A DNA stretch of 64,000 bases from Schistocerca nitens. Taxonomy: Eukaryota > Arthropoda > Insecta > Orthoptera > Acrididae. Below the pieces are notes generated by a model, which searched no databases, had not been told where the DNA came from, and was given only the letters and a program-made list of their open reading frames with translations. The translations under genes were made by a program, and so were the position numbers. The DNA lies in assembly GCF_023898315.1 (NCBI RefSeq), contig NC_064621.1, forward strand, positions 533,469,383-533,533,382, read 5' to 3'. Positions 33,060-43,443 of the stretch are shown here, piece after piece (positions within the stretch are counted from its first letter, which is position 1; every line of letters starts with the position of its first letter).

Positions 33060-34650
33060 AAAGTTTGACTCAGATCAGCCTACAGGGCACACACTTTGAG
33101 AATATGGGCTACACCTTGGTGGTCCCCTTGATTGTTCTCAGCTTCTTTAGGTTCAACATAGCCTGTCATTCCATATCCCAGGTTTTCAAAATTTGTTGGT
33201 GCAGTTGCAATCATAGGTCTGTGCCCAGTACTCTGAATTCAAGTTTGTCTCTTGTGGTTGCTTCTTTAGCTAATTTATCGGTGAGTTCATTTCCCAAACT
33301 ACCTACAAGGCTGTGTCCAAATGAATGATACAATGGTTCCGGAGATGTGAAGGTCTACTAATATGTCTTTCATATTAGCAGACAAAAAGTTTCTGCAGTA
33401 GCATGCAGATATGCCTCGTAAGCAGCTCTGTGAGTCGCTACAAAACCATGAAATCTTTTATGGAAAGAGTTCTAAGCTACTCCATTGAATGCATGCTGAA
33501 TTTAGGTACAACTGAACAAAACAGGCCCCTGAGAATGGTGGTATCAGCATTTTTCTTATGGCCATAGAAGAGGTCCATCTGAATCATAGGACCGCGTACA
33601 CACCATGTGGGATGCCAAACAGGGATGATTAAGTATCTGAAGATGGTGACCACAAAGTTCACCAAGAGTTGCTGCCATCTGACCCTCAATGGCAGGGTAC
33701 CAGATTCCACCCGGAGCTTGTCTACATGGCTCATACAGAAGACTCTAGTTGCCATACGCACACAACTGTGGTGGACAGGGTGCAACAAGCTCAGTACTGA
33801 TGGTGCAGCCAACCTGTAGGCAACATTGGCATAGTATAGATGGAATAAAATCAAATCTGAGAAGAACTGCAGAAGAACTGTGTTGTCTCCACCAATAGAG
33901 GAGCTGTTGAGATATCTGCAGGTATTAAGTTTTGTAATCCAGTCTGTCATGAACTGGAATACATGTGGTAACTATTTTACCTTATTGTTAAATAAAAGGC
34001 CTAAGAATTTGAAAGTTTCAGTGACTTCAAGTAACTTGTTACCTAGGCAAAGTTCTAAATGTGGCTGCACAGTCCGGAGTCTACGAAAGTGCTTGGTGTG
34101 AGCTTTTGTGGGAGAAACAGTTTTGTACTTCCTGTATGGTGCACTGCGGGTGCCGCTCTGTGGTACACAACAACGTACAGCTGTATTATTGACAAAGGTC
34201 GTCCACATACAGTGACAGTGAGACCGTGGGTCCCACTGCAGACACAATACCACTGAAATTGACACCGAAGAGTGCAGAAACGATCCCTGATGGATCCCAA
34301 GTTTTCTATAGATATTGGTGGCTGTGGGTTGAAAATATCCAAACCCAAAAATTTGGAGCTGTTGTTCCATGCTTTCATACTGTGTGATGACTGCAAGAAA
34401 GATGCAGCCACTGCCTTCTCGAGCACCGTGTGCCAACACTCCAGTGGCATCAGCTTGGCATACGTCAAAGTGCTCACAGTGGGGGCACCACAAGAGAGCA
34501 GCAGTCATACCACGGAGTCAATGGAGCCAATCAGGATGCAACCTCACATGATTAAGTTGCGTCGTCACAGCCCAGATGGGGAGATTCGTCTGGTGGGCAT
34601 CCTGGAGTACAGAGGAGGTCTCCTCTCAGTCGCGATGTGGTTACTGTGAT
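33060..34650 (-). mobile_element. I-like LINE remnant: RT palm to RNase H
   Basis: In minus-strand order there is RT palm and thumb sequence from 34508 down (LCLGNKLLEVTETFKFLGLLFN near 33980-34050). Next come the C-terminal RT block LLHPVHHSCVRMATRVF.....LRVESGTLPLRVRWQQ (33660-33810) and an RNase H helix GNELTDKLAKEATT (33260-33300). A GIPQGS-type block near 34230 is only faintly kept. All parts are separated by stops and frameshifts. It is homologous to the copies at 5340-6560, 31100-32560 and 37440-38675. Confidence 0.65.
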
Positions 34651-34689
34651 AGTGTTTACAGGAGAAGGTTGGCTATGGACATGGACATG

Positions 34690-36150
34690 AATGATTGTGC
34701 TGAGTTATGTTTCACCTTGTTTTCAGAATAAATCTTCGAAGTTGTAATTAATGCCAACTTTCAATTTGGTAGTTTGTACCTGGGACACAACAAATTTCCC
34801 AGGTTTCAAGTCAGTCCTCTGGGGACGAGTTAAGGGATTTGGAATGTGTGTTTTTTTTTTTTTTTTGAGATAGTGTTTCTGTGCCTGTTAATTAAGTTGG
34901 TGTTTTTTTTCTCTTCTTGTGTGGTATTTAGATATTCCGTTATTAGTACAGCGTGCTGCCCTCAGATCCTATATTGTGGTTCTTCTGCTGTCACTTTTGT
35001 GTTTTGTCCTGCTCTTAGTCTTCTTGCTAGTATATTTAGTGACTGTCAACGCATAATACTTGTTAAAATATCAAAACAAGAAGAACCTTTTCTTGACGTT
35101 CCAGTTACTGAAGTTTGTAATTTACAGGCTCAGCAAACCAACGCGTTCACTGAGGCATTAAAACAGTCTGTTGCCCTGAATAATCAGCAGCAGCAACAGT
35201 GAACTTTTGGTTCCAGTCATACCTCCATTCCATCAGTTTGACCCAGAGAAAGAGGAATGAGACATATATAAACACCAGCTGGTGGCACATCTCAGCATCT
35301 ATAATGCATCACAAGAGGTGCAGAAAATTTTTTTCTTATCCGTTGTAGGCACCTATACCCATAACCTTTGCCTGAAACTCAGTCCTGACTACCGTCCAGA
35401 GCAGTTGTCGATGGACTGTATCCTCTCATTGCCAGACAGTTATTTTGAATAACAAGTGTCAGTAGCAGCTGCATGGTTCAATTTTTTTCATCAATGTAAG
35501 CATTCCTCGGTGGGTCATGGAACTAAAAGGGTTGTTATGACTGTCGATTTAATTGTGACTGCGGTAAAAATTTCAATGATCAAATGTTGTGTGATGCAAT
35601 AGTGCAGAACTTGTCAGCCTCTAGAATATCTGCAGCTATCTTACAGCATTGAAATCCTTCCCTTCAGGATGCACTAAACATTACTGACAGTCATAAAGTT
35701 AGTTTCAATACGGAATGGTCCCGAAATTGCTATGGGGGTAAATGAGAAGCTACTTGAAGGACATTGTCCACGAGAGAAAAACTAAACATTTCAAATGCAT
35801 CCATACCAAAAACGTTAAGTGGTTCTAAAGATTATGACACTATAAAACAAACCATGTGTGTTTGACTTTTGTAGTGCACAGACAAACTACAACTATGTAA
35901 GACTGGGATCGTCGCACCATTGTATGCAGGCAAAACTTTGGTACAGGGAGATAACTACGTGGAACCGAGGAGCAGATATATATGCTCGTTCAACAAGGAG
36001 GCAGCAGATCCCATATCCAAATGCAATTGTACCGGTAACCTTTTGATGAATAAATCGATAAATAATTTGTTTGCAGTCTTACTAGACGGCAGAGAAACTG
36101 ACGTCAGCTTTATTATAAAAGTCCCTGTGACGTACACATTGACATTGTAC
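34690..36150 (+). pseudogene. Gypsy-type LTR element remnant: LTR end and gag
   Basis: An AATAAA (34727-34732) and a GGGACACAACA end near 34790 look like the tail of an LTR. About 400 bp later there is a gag-like reading, LDVPVTEVCNLQAQQTNAFTEALKQ (35080-35160). After a stop follows PPFHQFDPEKEE.....IYKHQLVAHLSIYNASQ...KIFFLSVVGTYTHNL (35220-35370), the conserved order of K02A2.6-type Gypsy gag. Later frames (35860-36156) may derive from the nucleocapsid/protease region but are too decayed to place. Many stops; no second LTR was found. Confidence 0.55.
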
Positions 36151-36439
36151 ACCTGAAATGATGTGTAAAAGGCTGTTATGTTGCTGTCTACACTCAGAGC
36201 TTACCGCATTAACTGCAAAACTGATAGCCCAATCTGAACCATTGTTACATGACATTGACACAAATTCACATTTCAAAGCATCGCCTGGAGAATCACTGTC
36301 GGAGTCGACACAACCACAACAAAGTGGGTTGGAGGCAGCAGATTGGTGTCCAGCAGGACCTGCCACATCATCTGTGGTGAAAGATATCAGTTTCAATACT
36401 ACTCTCGATGTAGCTACTGACTGATGTGTGGTGGCTTGT
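36151..36439. other. Unassigned sequence
   Basis: An 88-codon plus-strand frame (36158-36424) shows no domain. It may be a continuation of the Gypsy remnant. Confidence 0.35.
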
Positions 36440-37190
36440 GACACAACAGCGATATGCTGGGCAACCAAATGTAACTGTATGAACTGAATGAAAGACAGCA
36501 AGCAAATTGGAAGACCACTTGTGAAATGCTGCTCGCCAGATACAAAAGACAGTCGTTTGCCTATTGAATAGTGACAGGTGATGAAAAATGGACATATTTT
36601 GAGAATCCTAAGCGTAGTAAATCATGGCAAACTATCGATATCCACTGCAAGACCAAATCACTTTGGAAAGAAGACAATGCTCTGTGTTTGGCAGGATCAG
36701 AAGAGTGTTATCTATTATGTGCTGCTGAAACCTGATGAGGCCATTAACACTGATTGCCACTAACAGTAAATTATGAATTTAAATCGAGCATTATGTGAAA
36801 AATGACCAGAACAAGGAAAAAGGCAACACAAAGTCATATTGCTCCATGATAACACCCCATCACACACAGCAAAATGAGTCAGGGAAATGATCCAGGCATT
36901 CAGTTGTGAAATACTAGGTCATGCAGCTTATTCTCCAGACTTGGTTCCATCCGATTATCATCTACTTGCATCGGTTGGACATGCTCTTGCTGAACAACAC
37001 TTCAATTCATATGAAAATGTACGAAAATGGCTCACTGACTGGTTCGCTTCAAAAGAAGAACTGTTTTTTTTTTTTTTGTGTGTGTGTGTGTGTGTGGCAT
37101 GTGGCATTCATAGCCTGGAGGAGAGGTAGGAGAAATGTACAAAGAGCAATGGAGATTATTTTGAATAAAATATTGTTTATCAGTTTCAAA
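36440..37190 (+). pseudogene. Mariner transposase remnant (DD34D type)
   Basis: Plus-strand segments match mariner transposases in order: LNERQQANWKTTCEMLLARYKRQSF (36485-36560), IVTGDEKW (first Asp, 36570-36590), TARPNHFGKKTMLCVW (36640-36695), ALCEK.PEQGKRQHKVILLHDNTPSHTA (second Asp, 36785-36870), HAAYSPDLVPSDYHLLASVGHALAEQHF (third Asp, 36920-37005), then WLTDWFASKEE. A poly-T/GT microsatellite (37062-37098) interrupts the C-terminus just before GIHSLEERW. Stops and one frameshift make it inactive. Confidence 0.85.
37062..37098. repeat. T-run and (GT)n microsatellite inside mariner
   Basis: T(13) followed by (GT)n replaces the codons that should join SKEE to GIHSLEERW of the mariner reading. 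The expansion therefore arose after insertion of that element. Confidence 0.85.
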
Positions 37191-37439
37191 CAACAGACAT
37201 GTAATTATTGCAACCAAATTCTGGTTCCATACTTCTACACCTGGTAAGAATGTCTCGCCAGTGAAAGAACAAATGTGACTGAGGGTTCGAGTGGCGGCTA
37301 CCAGTTCTGCAGTGAATATACAGTATCCACTCAGTGGAATAGTAGTTTACTGCATCTTTTGTGTGTGTGCGTGTGTTTAAAAACCAGTTCATCTGTTGAC
37401 TGTAACACCACCAGTGTATACAAATTCCAAACCTGGAAA
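37191..37439. other. Unassigned sequence between mariner and LINE remnants
   Basis: Contains a short GT-rich tract near 37362-37376. Nothing else was recognised. Confidence 0.45.
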
Positions 37440-38675
37440 TGCGACAAGGATGGCCAGCAATAGGCAGTGAAAAACCTTAGAGTCAACAGGGTCTTTCAGC
37501 CCAAAGGATATGTCCAAACGGATCTGAGGATGGGAACACACCATGTGGGCATGCTTGACTGCTTCCTGACAAGAGGTGACAGTGGAAGAAGTCAGAGTTC
37601 AGGGCAGAGACTTTGTATGCCAACTGCAATTGTGGCTCCTGTCCTGAATTGCTGTTGTGGGAGGTGGATCTCTCTACTACGAAAAAGGACACGGTAGTTT
37701 GGATGCTCAGGGGAGTAGCAAATGAGTATCGCATACTTGAGCAGCAGTTGTTAATACCTGATCTGTAGTGGAGTAAGGACCCCAGCCTCCACGAGTAGGC
37801 TGTTCACAAGCCAGGTCCAAAAGGCACCTGTCACCAGTCAGACTCCACAATGGTGTATTGGGTCCAGCATCCACAATGCTGAAGGCAATGCCGAGCCATA
37901 TGCCAGACTTTCATACTCAAGACGGGACAGTATGAGAGCTGCATTCTGTTGCAGAAGTGTAGAACAGTCTGCACTACAGCTGGTGTTACTGAGGCAGCAA
38001 AGGTGTGACCAGCTCGTTCACTTAAGTTGGGGAAGATGGGGAAGCAATGTCATTTGGGCGTCAAAGACGACCCCAGAGAGCGAAAGATCAACACATGGAG
38101 CAATTGGTCATCGAGGTATAATTCTGGTTGTGGATGGACAGTATGATGGCAACAGACGTGCACAATGTATGTCGTGGCAGCTGAAAAATGGAAGCCATGG
38201 GCAAGAGCCCATGACTGCACCTTTTATATGACACCCTGCAGTTGGTTTTCAACACTCACAGTGGAGGAGCAATAGAACATGTAAAAATCGTCAGCATACA
38301 AAGAGCAACAGCTGATGCTAGACTATTGATAGCCACTAGAAAACATGGCACACTCAATATAAAGCCCTGTATGATCCCACCTCTTGTATATGAGAGGGTG
38401 GCAGGGAGGAAGGTTACTGTGAGAAGCAACAACTTGAACTGGAAAATATGATGTGACAAGAAGTTTCAGACAAAAATCTAGAATGGGCCCTAGAGCCTAC
38501 TCGTGTACGGTGACGAGGATGTGAAGACACCTTATGAGGTCATAGGACTTCTGCAAGTCAAAAAAGAAGTGATAAGTGTTGACGTCAGGCAAAACCTGAA
38601 CAGACAGAAGACTCCAGGCACACAAAAGTGTCAGCAGTAAAACAATGTTGGTGAAAACCACCCTGGAACAGCAGG
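37440..38675 (-). mobile_element. I-like LINE remnant, RT part, left of the CR1 insertion
   Basis: Minus-strand reading gives FDLQKSYDLIRCLHIL (RT block with Asp, near 38540-38590), GGIIQGFILSVPCFLVAINSLASAV (PQGS block, 38310-38390), and LEYESLAYGSALPSALWMLDPIHHCGV..VTGAFW (37800-37930). These are the same RT domains as at 33060-34650. The upstream continuation (RT fingers, endonuclease, gag) resumes at 43444 on the other side of the CR1-like element, showing that one old copy was split. Confidence 0.65.
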
Positions 38676-39246
38676 AGGTGTGACGTCATAAGCGAGTGAC
38701 TGCGTGTGAGATCGCTCTCTAAGTTTTCATATATTTGTAGGTTCCAGATACATATTTTAACGGTTTTTGTGATAATATTTACTATATAAGTGACGTATTA
38801 GTGGTTTCTTCATTCAGCTCTGCCTTTCTTCTGTTGTGACGTGATATTTGTGTTTCGTATCGAGCAACTTAACCTCTTGCCTGTGTTTACATTCCGCGCT
38901 GACCAGTTGCAGCTGTAGCGGCGCATCGAAAGCTAAGTACTAATTAATTGTTTGTGCATAGTGATTTATTTAGGAACTTTAGTAGTCTTCAACCGGTGTT
39001 CGTGGTGTTTTCTGGTGAAATAATTTCAGAAGAACCTTTTGGGAACTGTTTACAGCTCGTTACTGTGTGATTAGACGTTTGATTCTCTTTCTGTATTAGT
39101 CTTTTGTTATATTCACATTTGTTGTTTATTAATACTGTTAATAATAGTAGTTACTTCCCTTGTAGAGTAAGTTTGTGATTATTGTAGTCAGGTTTTTAGC
39201 ATCTTCTTATTGTAGTAGCGGAACTTAGAAAAAGTAAAATTTTACC

Positions 39247-40272
39247 ATGAGTGAGAAGTGTGGGCTTTGCCGTAGGTTCGTGAGTAGTGGATTGCGGTGT
39301 GACACTTGTTCGAAGTATTTTCACTGGGGGGAATGCAGTGGGGAAGCCAGTGGGCATTCTGGTGAGATCCTCTCCTGGAACTGCAGGTTATGTAGCAAGA
39401 GTAAACTGATAGAGGAGCAGGAGCGTAAGATCTGTGCCCTTCAGGTGCAGTTGAAAAACGCACAGGAGGAGCTAGATAGGATGAGGAGGGAGAAGGGGGT
39501 TGGGGAATGGGAGCTGGCTGTTGGCAAGAGATCTGCTAGGAGAAGAAGATTTTCAGATAGTTTTACTATTGGTGTTTACAATAGATATGACCAACTGTCA
39601 GAGTCTAGTGGAGAGGAATCTCTAGTAGCTGTAGATGTAGGAAGTATGCAGCAGACCTCAGTAGTTACTGTGCCTAGAACAGTTGCAAAGTCGAAGAGGA
39701 AGAAGAAGGTTCTGCTGTTAGGTAGTTCACATGGCAGAGGTGTAGGCCAGCAGTTGCAGGAAGTGCTGGGAAGTGAGTACCAGGTCACCAGCATTGTGAA
39801 GCCTAATGCAGGGTTGGCTCAGGTGACTGTTAACATAGGGGGGTTATGTAGGGATTTTACTAAAGAGGATCAGGTAGTGATTGTGGGTGGGGCTGGTAAT
39901 AGTATTGGTAGGGATGGGGAGTATAACATAGATGGTGACCTGGAAAAGATAGCCACTCAGACTGGCAACACGAATGTGCATTTCGTGGAACTGTTTCAGC
40001 GTCACGATCGGCCTCATCTTAATACAGCCGTCAGGCGTAATAACATGAGACTTGGGGGTGCGCTGATGACAGAAAGCATGGGTCACATTTCAGTGGTGTC
40101 GGTGGAGTCTATCAGCAGGACGGGTTTCACTAGACACGGCCTGCACCTCAACAGGTATGGGAAGGGGAGGTTGGCAAAGCTTATAGGTGACAGCATAGGT
40201 GGGGTTGGTGGGATCACTCATGGGAAAATTCCTGCAGTAGTGTGTGTTAGAGCTGCACCTTTTTTAGATTGA
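39247..40272 (+). CDS. CR1-like ORF1: PHD-like zinc finger, coiled coil, SGNH esterase
   Basis: A 341-residue protein thought to act in the retrotransposon RNP. Residues 4-49 hold a C-x2-C...C-x2-C-x4-H...C-x2-C cluster (CGLCRRFVSSGLRCDTCSKY...) like a PHD finger. Residues 53-83 form a charged coiled-coil segment (EEQERKICALQVQLKNAQEE). Residues about 155-335 resemble the GDSL/SGNH hydrolase found in CR1 ORF1 proteins: VLLLGSSHGRGVG (block I, with the nucleophile Ser), VVIVGGAGNSIG, and HGLHLNRYGKGRLAKL (block V, catalytic His). The frame is intact with a true ATG. It ends GAT TGA directly after a T TTT TTA heptamer (40260-40266), which could allow entry into ORF2. Confidence 0.88.
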   Translation: MSEKCGLCRRFVSSGLRCDTCSKYFHWGECSGEASGHSGEILSWNCRLCSKSKLIEEQERKICALQVQLKNAQEELDRMRREKGVGEWELAVGKRSARRRRFSDSFTIGVYNRYDQLSESSGEESLVAVDVGSMQQTSVVTVPRTVAKSKRKKKVLLLGSSHGRGVGQQLQEVLGSEYQVTSIVKPNAGLAQVTVNIGGLCRDFTKEDQVVIVGGAGNSIGRDGEYNIDGDLEKIATQTGNTNVHFVELFQRHDRPHLNTAVRRNNMRLGGALMTESMGHISVVSVESISRTGFTRHGLHLNRYGKGRLAKLIGDSIGGVGGITHGKIPAVVCVRAAPFLD

Positions 40273-43223
40273 AGTCAGCTGATAGGTATTCCTGCTTAAG
40301 GGAAGTCTCTCTAACAAGGGAATCACTTTTGACAAAGCTTAGGTATCCGAGTAATGAGGGAATTAGTATATTTCATCAAAATATACAAGGTATTAGGGAT
40401 AAAGTTAGTGAACTGCTTATAGATGTTGACTCTGAAATTATTGGTATATCTGAACACTTCTTAAATAAGGAGATAATTCAGAGGCTTCCTTTACCAGGAT
40501 ACAGGTTGGCTGGCTGCTTTTCGAGGAGCTCTTTGCGGTGTGGGGGAGTAGCCATGTATGTGAAAAACGGCATCGCATTTGAGTCAATTGATGTTTCAAA
40601 GTACTGCACTGAAAAGGTGTTTGAATGTTGTGCAGGTGTGGTTAAATTTAACGGAGTTAAACTTGTAACTGTTGTTATTTATAGATCCCCAGACTCCGAT
40701 TTCACAGCATTTTTGCTAAAGCTAGAGGAGGTTCTTGGTTCACTTTATAGGAAATACAAAAAGTTAGTTATATGTGGTGACTTCAATATTAATTGTATAA
40801 GTGATTGTGCAAGGAAGAGGATGCTGGTAGACCTCTTTAATTCATATAATCTTATGCAAACCGTATTCTTTCCAACGAGAGTGCAAGGGAACAGTAGAAC
40901 AACCATAGACAACATTTTTGTTCATTCCTCATTACTAGAAGGGCATTCTGTTAGAAAAAAGGTGAATGGCCTTTCAGATCATGATGCGCAAATTTTAACT
41001 TTAAAAGATTTTTATGCTGCAACTCGTGTTAAATATAGTCATCAGCTGTTCAGGAAAGCTGATCCGGTTGCTGTAGAGACCTTTGTAAACCTTATAAAGG
41101 AACAAGAGTGGCAAGATGTTTATAGCGCTGAGACAGTAAACGATAAATATAATGCTTTTCTAAAGACCTTTCTCATGCTCTTTGAAAGTTGCTTTCTGTT
41201 ACAACGTTTAAAACAGGGTACTAGCACAAACAGGTAGCCTGGGTGGCTGACTAGAGGGATAAGAATATCTTGTAGAACAAAGTGGCAATTATATCAAAAC
41301 GTTAGAAACAGTCAAAATCTAAATGCAGCAGCCCATTACAAACAGTATTGTAAGGTGCTCAAAAATGTTATTAGGAAGGCAAAAAGTATGTGGTATGCAG
41401 ATAGAATAGCTAAGTCTCAGGATAAAATTAAAACCATATGGTCAGTCGTAAAGGAAGTTGCTGGTCTGCAGAGACAGGTCGAGGATATAGAATCAGTGCG
41501 TAGTGGGAATGTCCGTGTTACTGATAAGTCGCATATATGTACAGTATTTAATAATCACTTTCTGAATATAGCAGGTGAACTAAATAGAAACCTAATTCCA
41601 ACAGGGAATCATATAGCGCTCTTAGACAAAAGTGTTCCGAGACTGTTACCTGAAATGCTCCTCCATGATACTGACAAGAGGGAGATTGAGTTAATAATTA
41701 AATCACTAAAGACCAAGAACTCTCATGGATATGACGGGGTATCTAGCAGAATACTGAAGTATTGTTCTATGTATGTTAGCCCAGTACTTAGCCATATCTG
41801 TAACTTTTCGTTTAGGAGTGGTCGGTTTCCTGATTGATTAAAATACTCGGTAGTGAAGCCACTTTATAAAAAGGGAGACATTGATAATGTTGACAATTTT
41901 AGACCTATTTCTATGCCATCGGTGTTTGCTAAAGTTATCGAGAAGGTTGTATATACAAGGTTACTGGAGCATTTAAATTCACATAATTTGCTGTCAAATG
42001 TTCAGTTTGGTTTTAGAAATGGTTTAACAACTGAAAATGCTATATTCTCTTTTCTCTGTGAGGTTTTGGACGGATTAAATAAAAGGTTGCGAACGCTAGG
42101 TGTTTTCTTTGATTTAACGAAGGCTTTTGACTGTGTTGACCACAAAATATTACTGCAGAAGTTGGACCATTATGGAGTAAGGGGAGTAGCTTACAATTGG
42201 TTCGCCTCTTACTTTAAGAACAGAAAGCAGAGGGTAATTCTCCGCAACATTGAGAGTGGTAGTGATGTTCAGTCCCAATGGGGCACTGTTAAGTGGGGCG
42301 TTCCCCAAGGGTCGGTGCTGGGGCCACTGCTGTTTCTTATTTATATAAATGATATGCCTTCTAGTATTACAGGTGATTCAAAAATATTTCTGTTTACTGA
42401 TGACACCAGCTTGATAGTGAAGGATCTTGTGTGTAATATTGAAACAGTAACAAATAATTTAGTTCATGAAATAAGTTCGTGGCTTGTGGAAAATAATTTG
42501 ATGCTAAATCACAGTAAGACTCAGTTTTTACAGTTTCTAACTCACAATTCAACAAGAACTGACATTTTAATCAGACAGAATGGGCATGTTATAAGCGAGA
42601 CGGAACAGTTCAAGTTCCTAGGCGTACGGATAGATAGTAAGCTGTTGTGGAAAGCCCATGTTCAGGATCTTGTTCAGAAACTAAATGCTGCTTTATTTAC
42701 CATTAGAACAGTATCTGAAATAAGTGACACTTCAACACGAAAAGTAGTCTACTTCGCATATTTTCATACGCTTATGTCGTATGGTATTATTTTTTGGGGT
42801 AATTCTTCTGATTCAAAAAGGGTATTTTTGGCTCAAAAACGGGCTGTTCGAGCTATATGTGGTGTAAGTTCGAGAACCTCTTGTCGACCCCTATTCAAAA
42901 ATCTGGGAATTCTGACATTGCCCTCACAGTATATATTTTCTTTAATGTCGTTTGTTGTTAGCAATATTAGCCTATTCCCAAGAGTTAGCAGCTTTCACTC
43001 AGTTAATACTAGGCAGAAATCAAATCTGCATGTAGAATGCAGTTCCTTGACTCTTGTGCAGAAAGGAGTGCAGTATTCTGCTGCATCCATTTTCAATAAG
43101 CTACCACAAGAACTCAAAAATCTTAGCAGTAGCCCAAACTCTTTTAAGTCTAAACTGAAGAGTTTCCTCATGGCTCACTCCTTCTATTCTGTCGAGGAGC
43201 TCCTGGAAGAGCTAAAAAATTAA
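40269..43223 (+). pseudogene. CR1-like ORF2: endonuclease and reverse transcriptase, two nonsense codons
   Basis: One frame of about 984 codons, interrupted only by TAG at 41235-41237 and TGA at 41835-41837 (after GRFPD, where LINEs usually have a Trp). The AP-like endonuclease occupies roughly residues 35-260 (ISIFHQNIQGIRDK, GISEHFLN, VICGDFNI, LSDHDAQIL). The RT follows with KPLYKKGDIDNVDNFRPIS, FDLTKAFDCVDHKIL, WGVPQGSVLGPLLFLIYIND and the catalytic FTDDTSL. Here Ala of the usual FADD is Thr but both Asp remain. The C-terminal domain contains LAQKRAVRAICG. There is no ATG near the start; the frame overlaps the end of ORF1 and first opens at 40251, so translation probably depends on frameshifting or reinitiation. 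Confidence 0.9.
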
Positions 43224-43396
43224 GCAAATTCCAGTGTTACATTGTTGATTGTCTTCATTTAAACTTATGACATGTCACCTGAATATGTTTTTTTTTTCTA
43301 TATTTCATTTTATCTGTTTCTAATATCGTGTTATAATTTCATGTATTGACTCGTTCCATGACCATGGAGATTTCTCCTTAATTTGGTCCCACGGAA

Positions 43397-43399
43397 CAA

Positions 43400-43442
<43 letters not shown>

Positions 43443-43443
43443 A
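43397..43443 (+). repeat. (AAAT)n tail of the CR1-like LINE
   Basis: About eleven AAAT units follow the conserved 3' end GGTCCCACGGAACAAT. This marks the 3' junction of the insertion. Confidence 0.9.

Larger units (their letters stand above)
38676..43443 (+). mobile_element. Nearly complete CR1-like non-LTR retrotransposon
   Basis: A LINE of about 4.77 kb with a 5' leader of about 570 bp, ORF1 (39247-40272), ORF2 in the -1 frame (to 43223), a 3' UTR of 170 bp, and an (AAAT)n tail at about 43397-43443. The 5' border is placed by the loss of I-like LINE continuity near 38675. The exact first base and target duplication are uncertain. ORF1 carries a PHD-like finger and an SGNH esterase; ORF2 carries endonuclease and RT. 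Two nonsense codons are the only visible damage, so the insertion is young. It sits in PIH1D1 intron 1, antisense to the gene. Confidence 0.9.

Noticed and set aside
40269-40271. TTG at 40269 as a genuine initiation codon of ORF2
   Set aside because: Eukaryotic initiation at TTG is not expected. Frameshift or reinitiation at the ORF1 end is more plausible.
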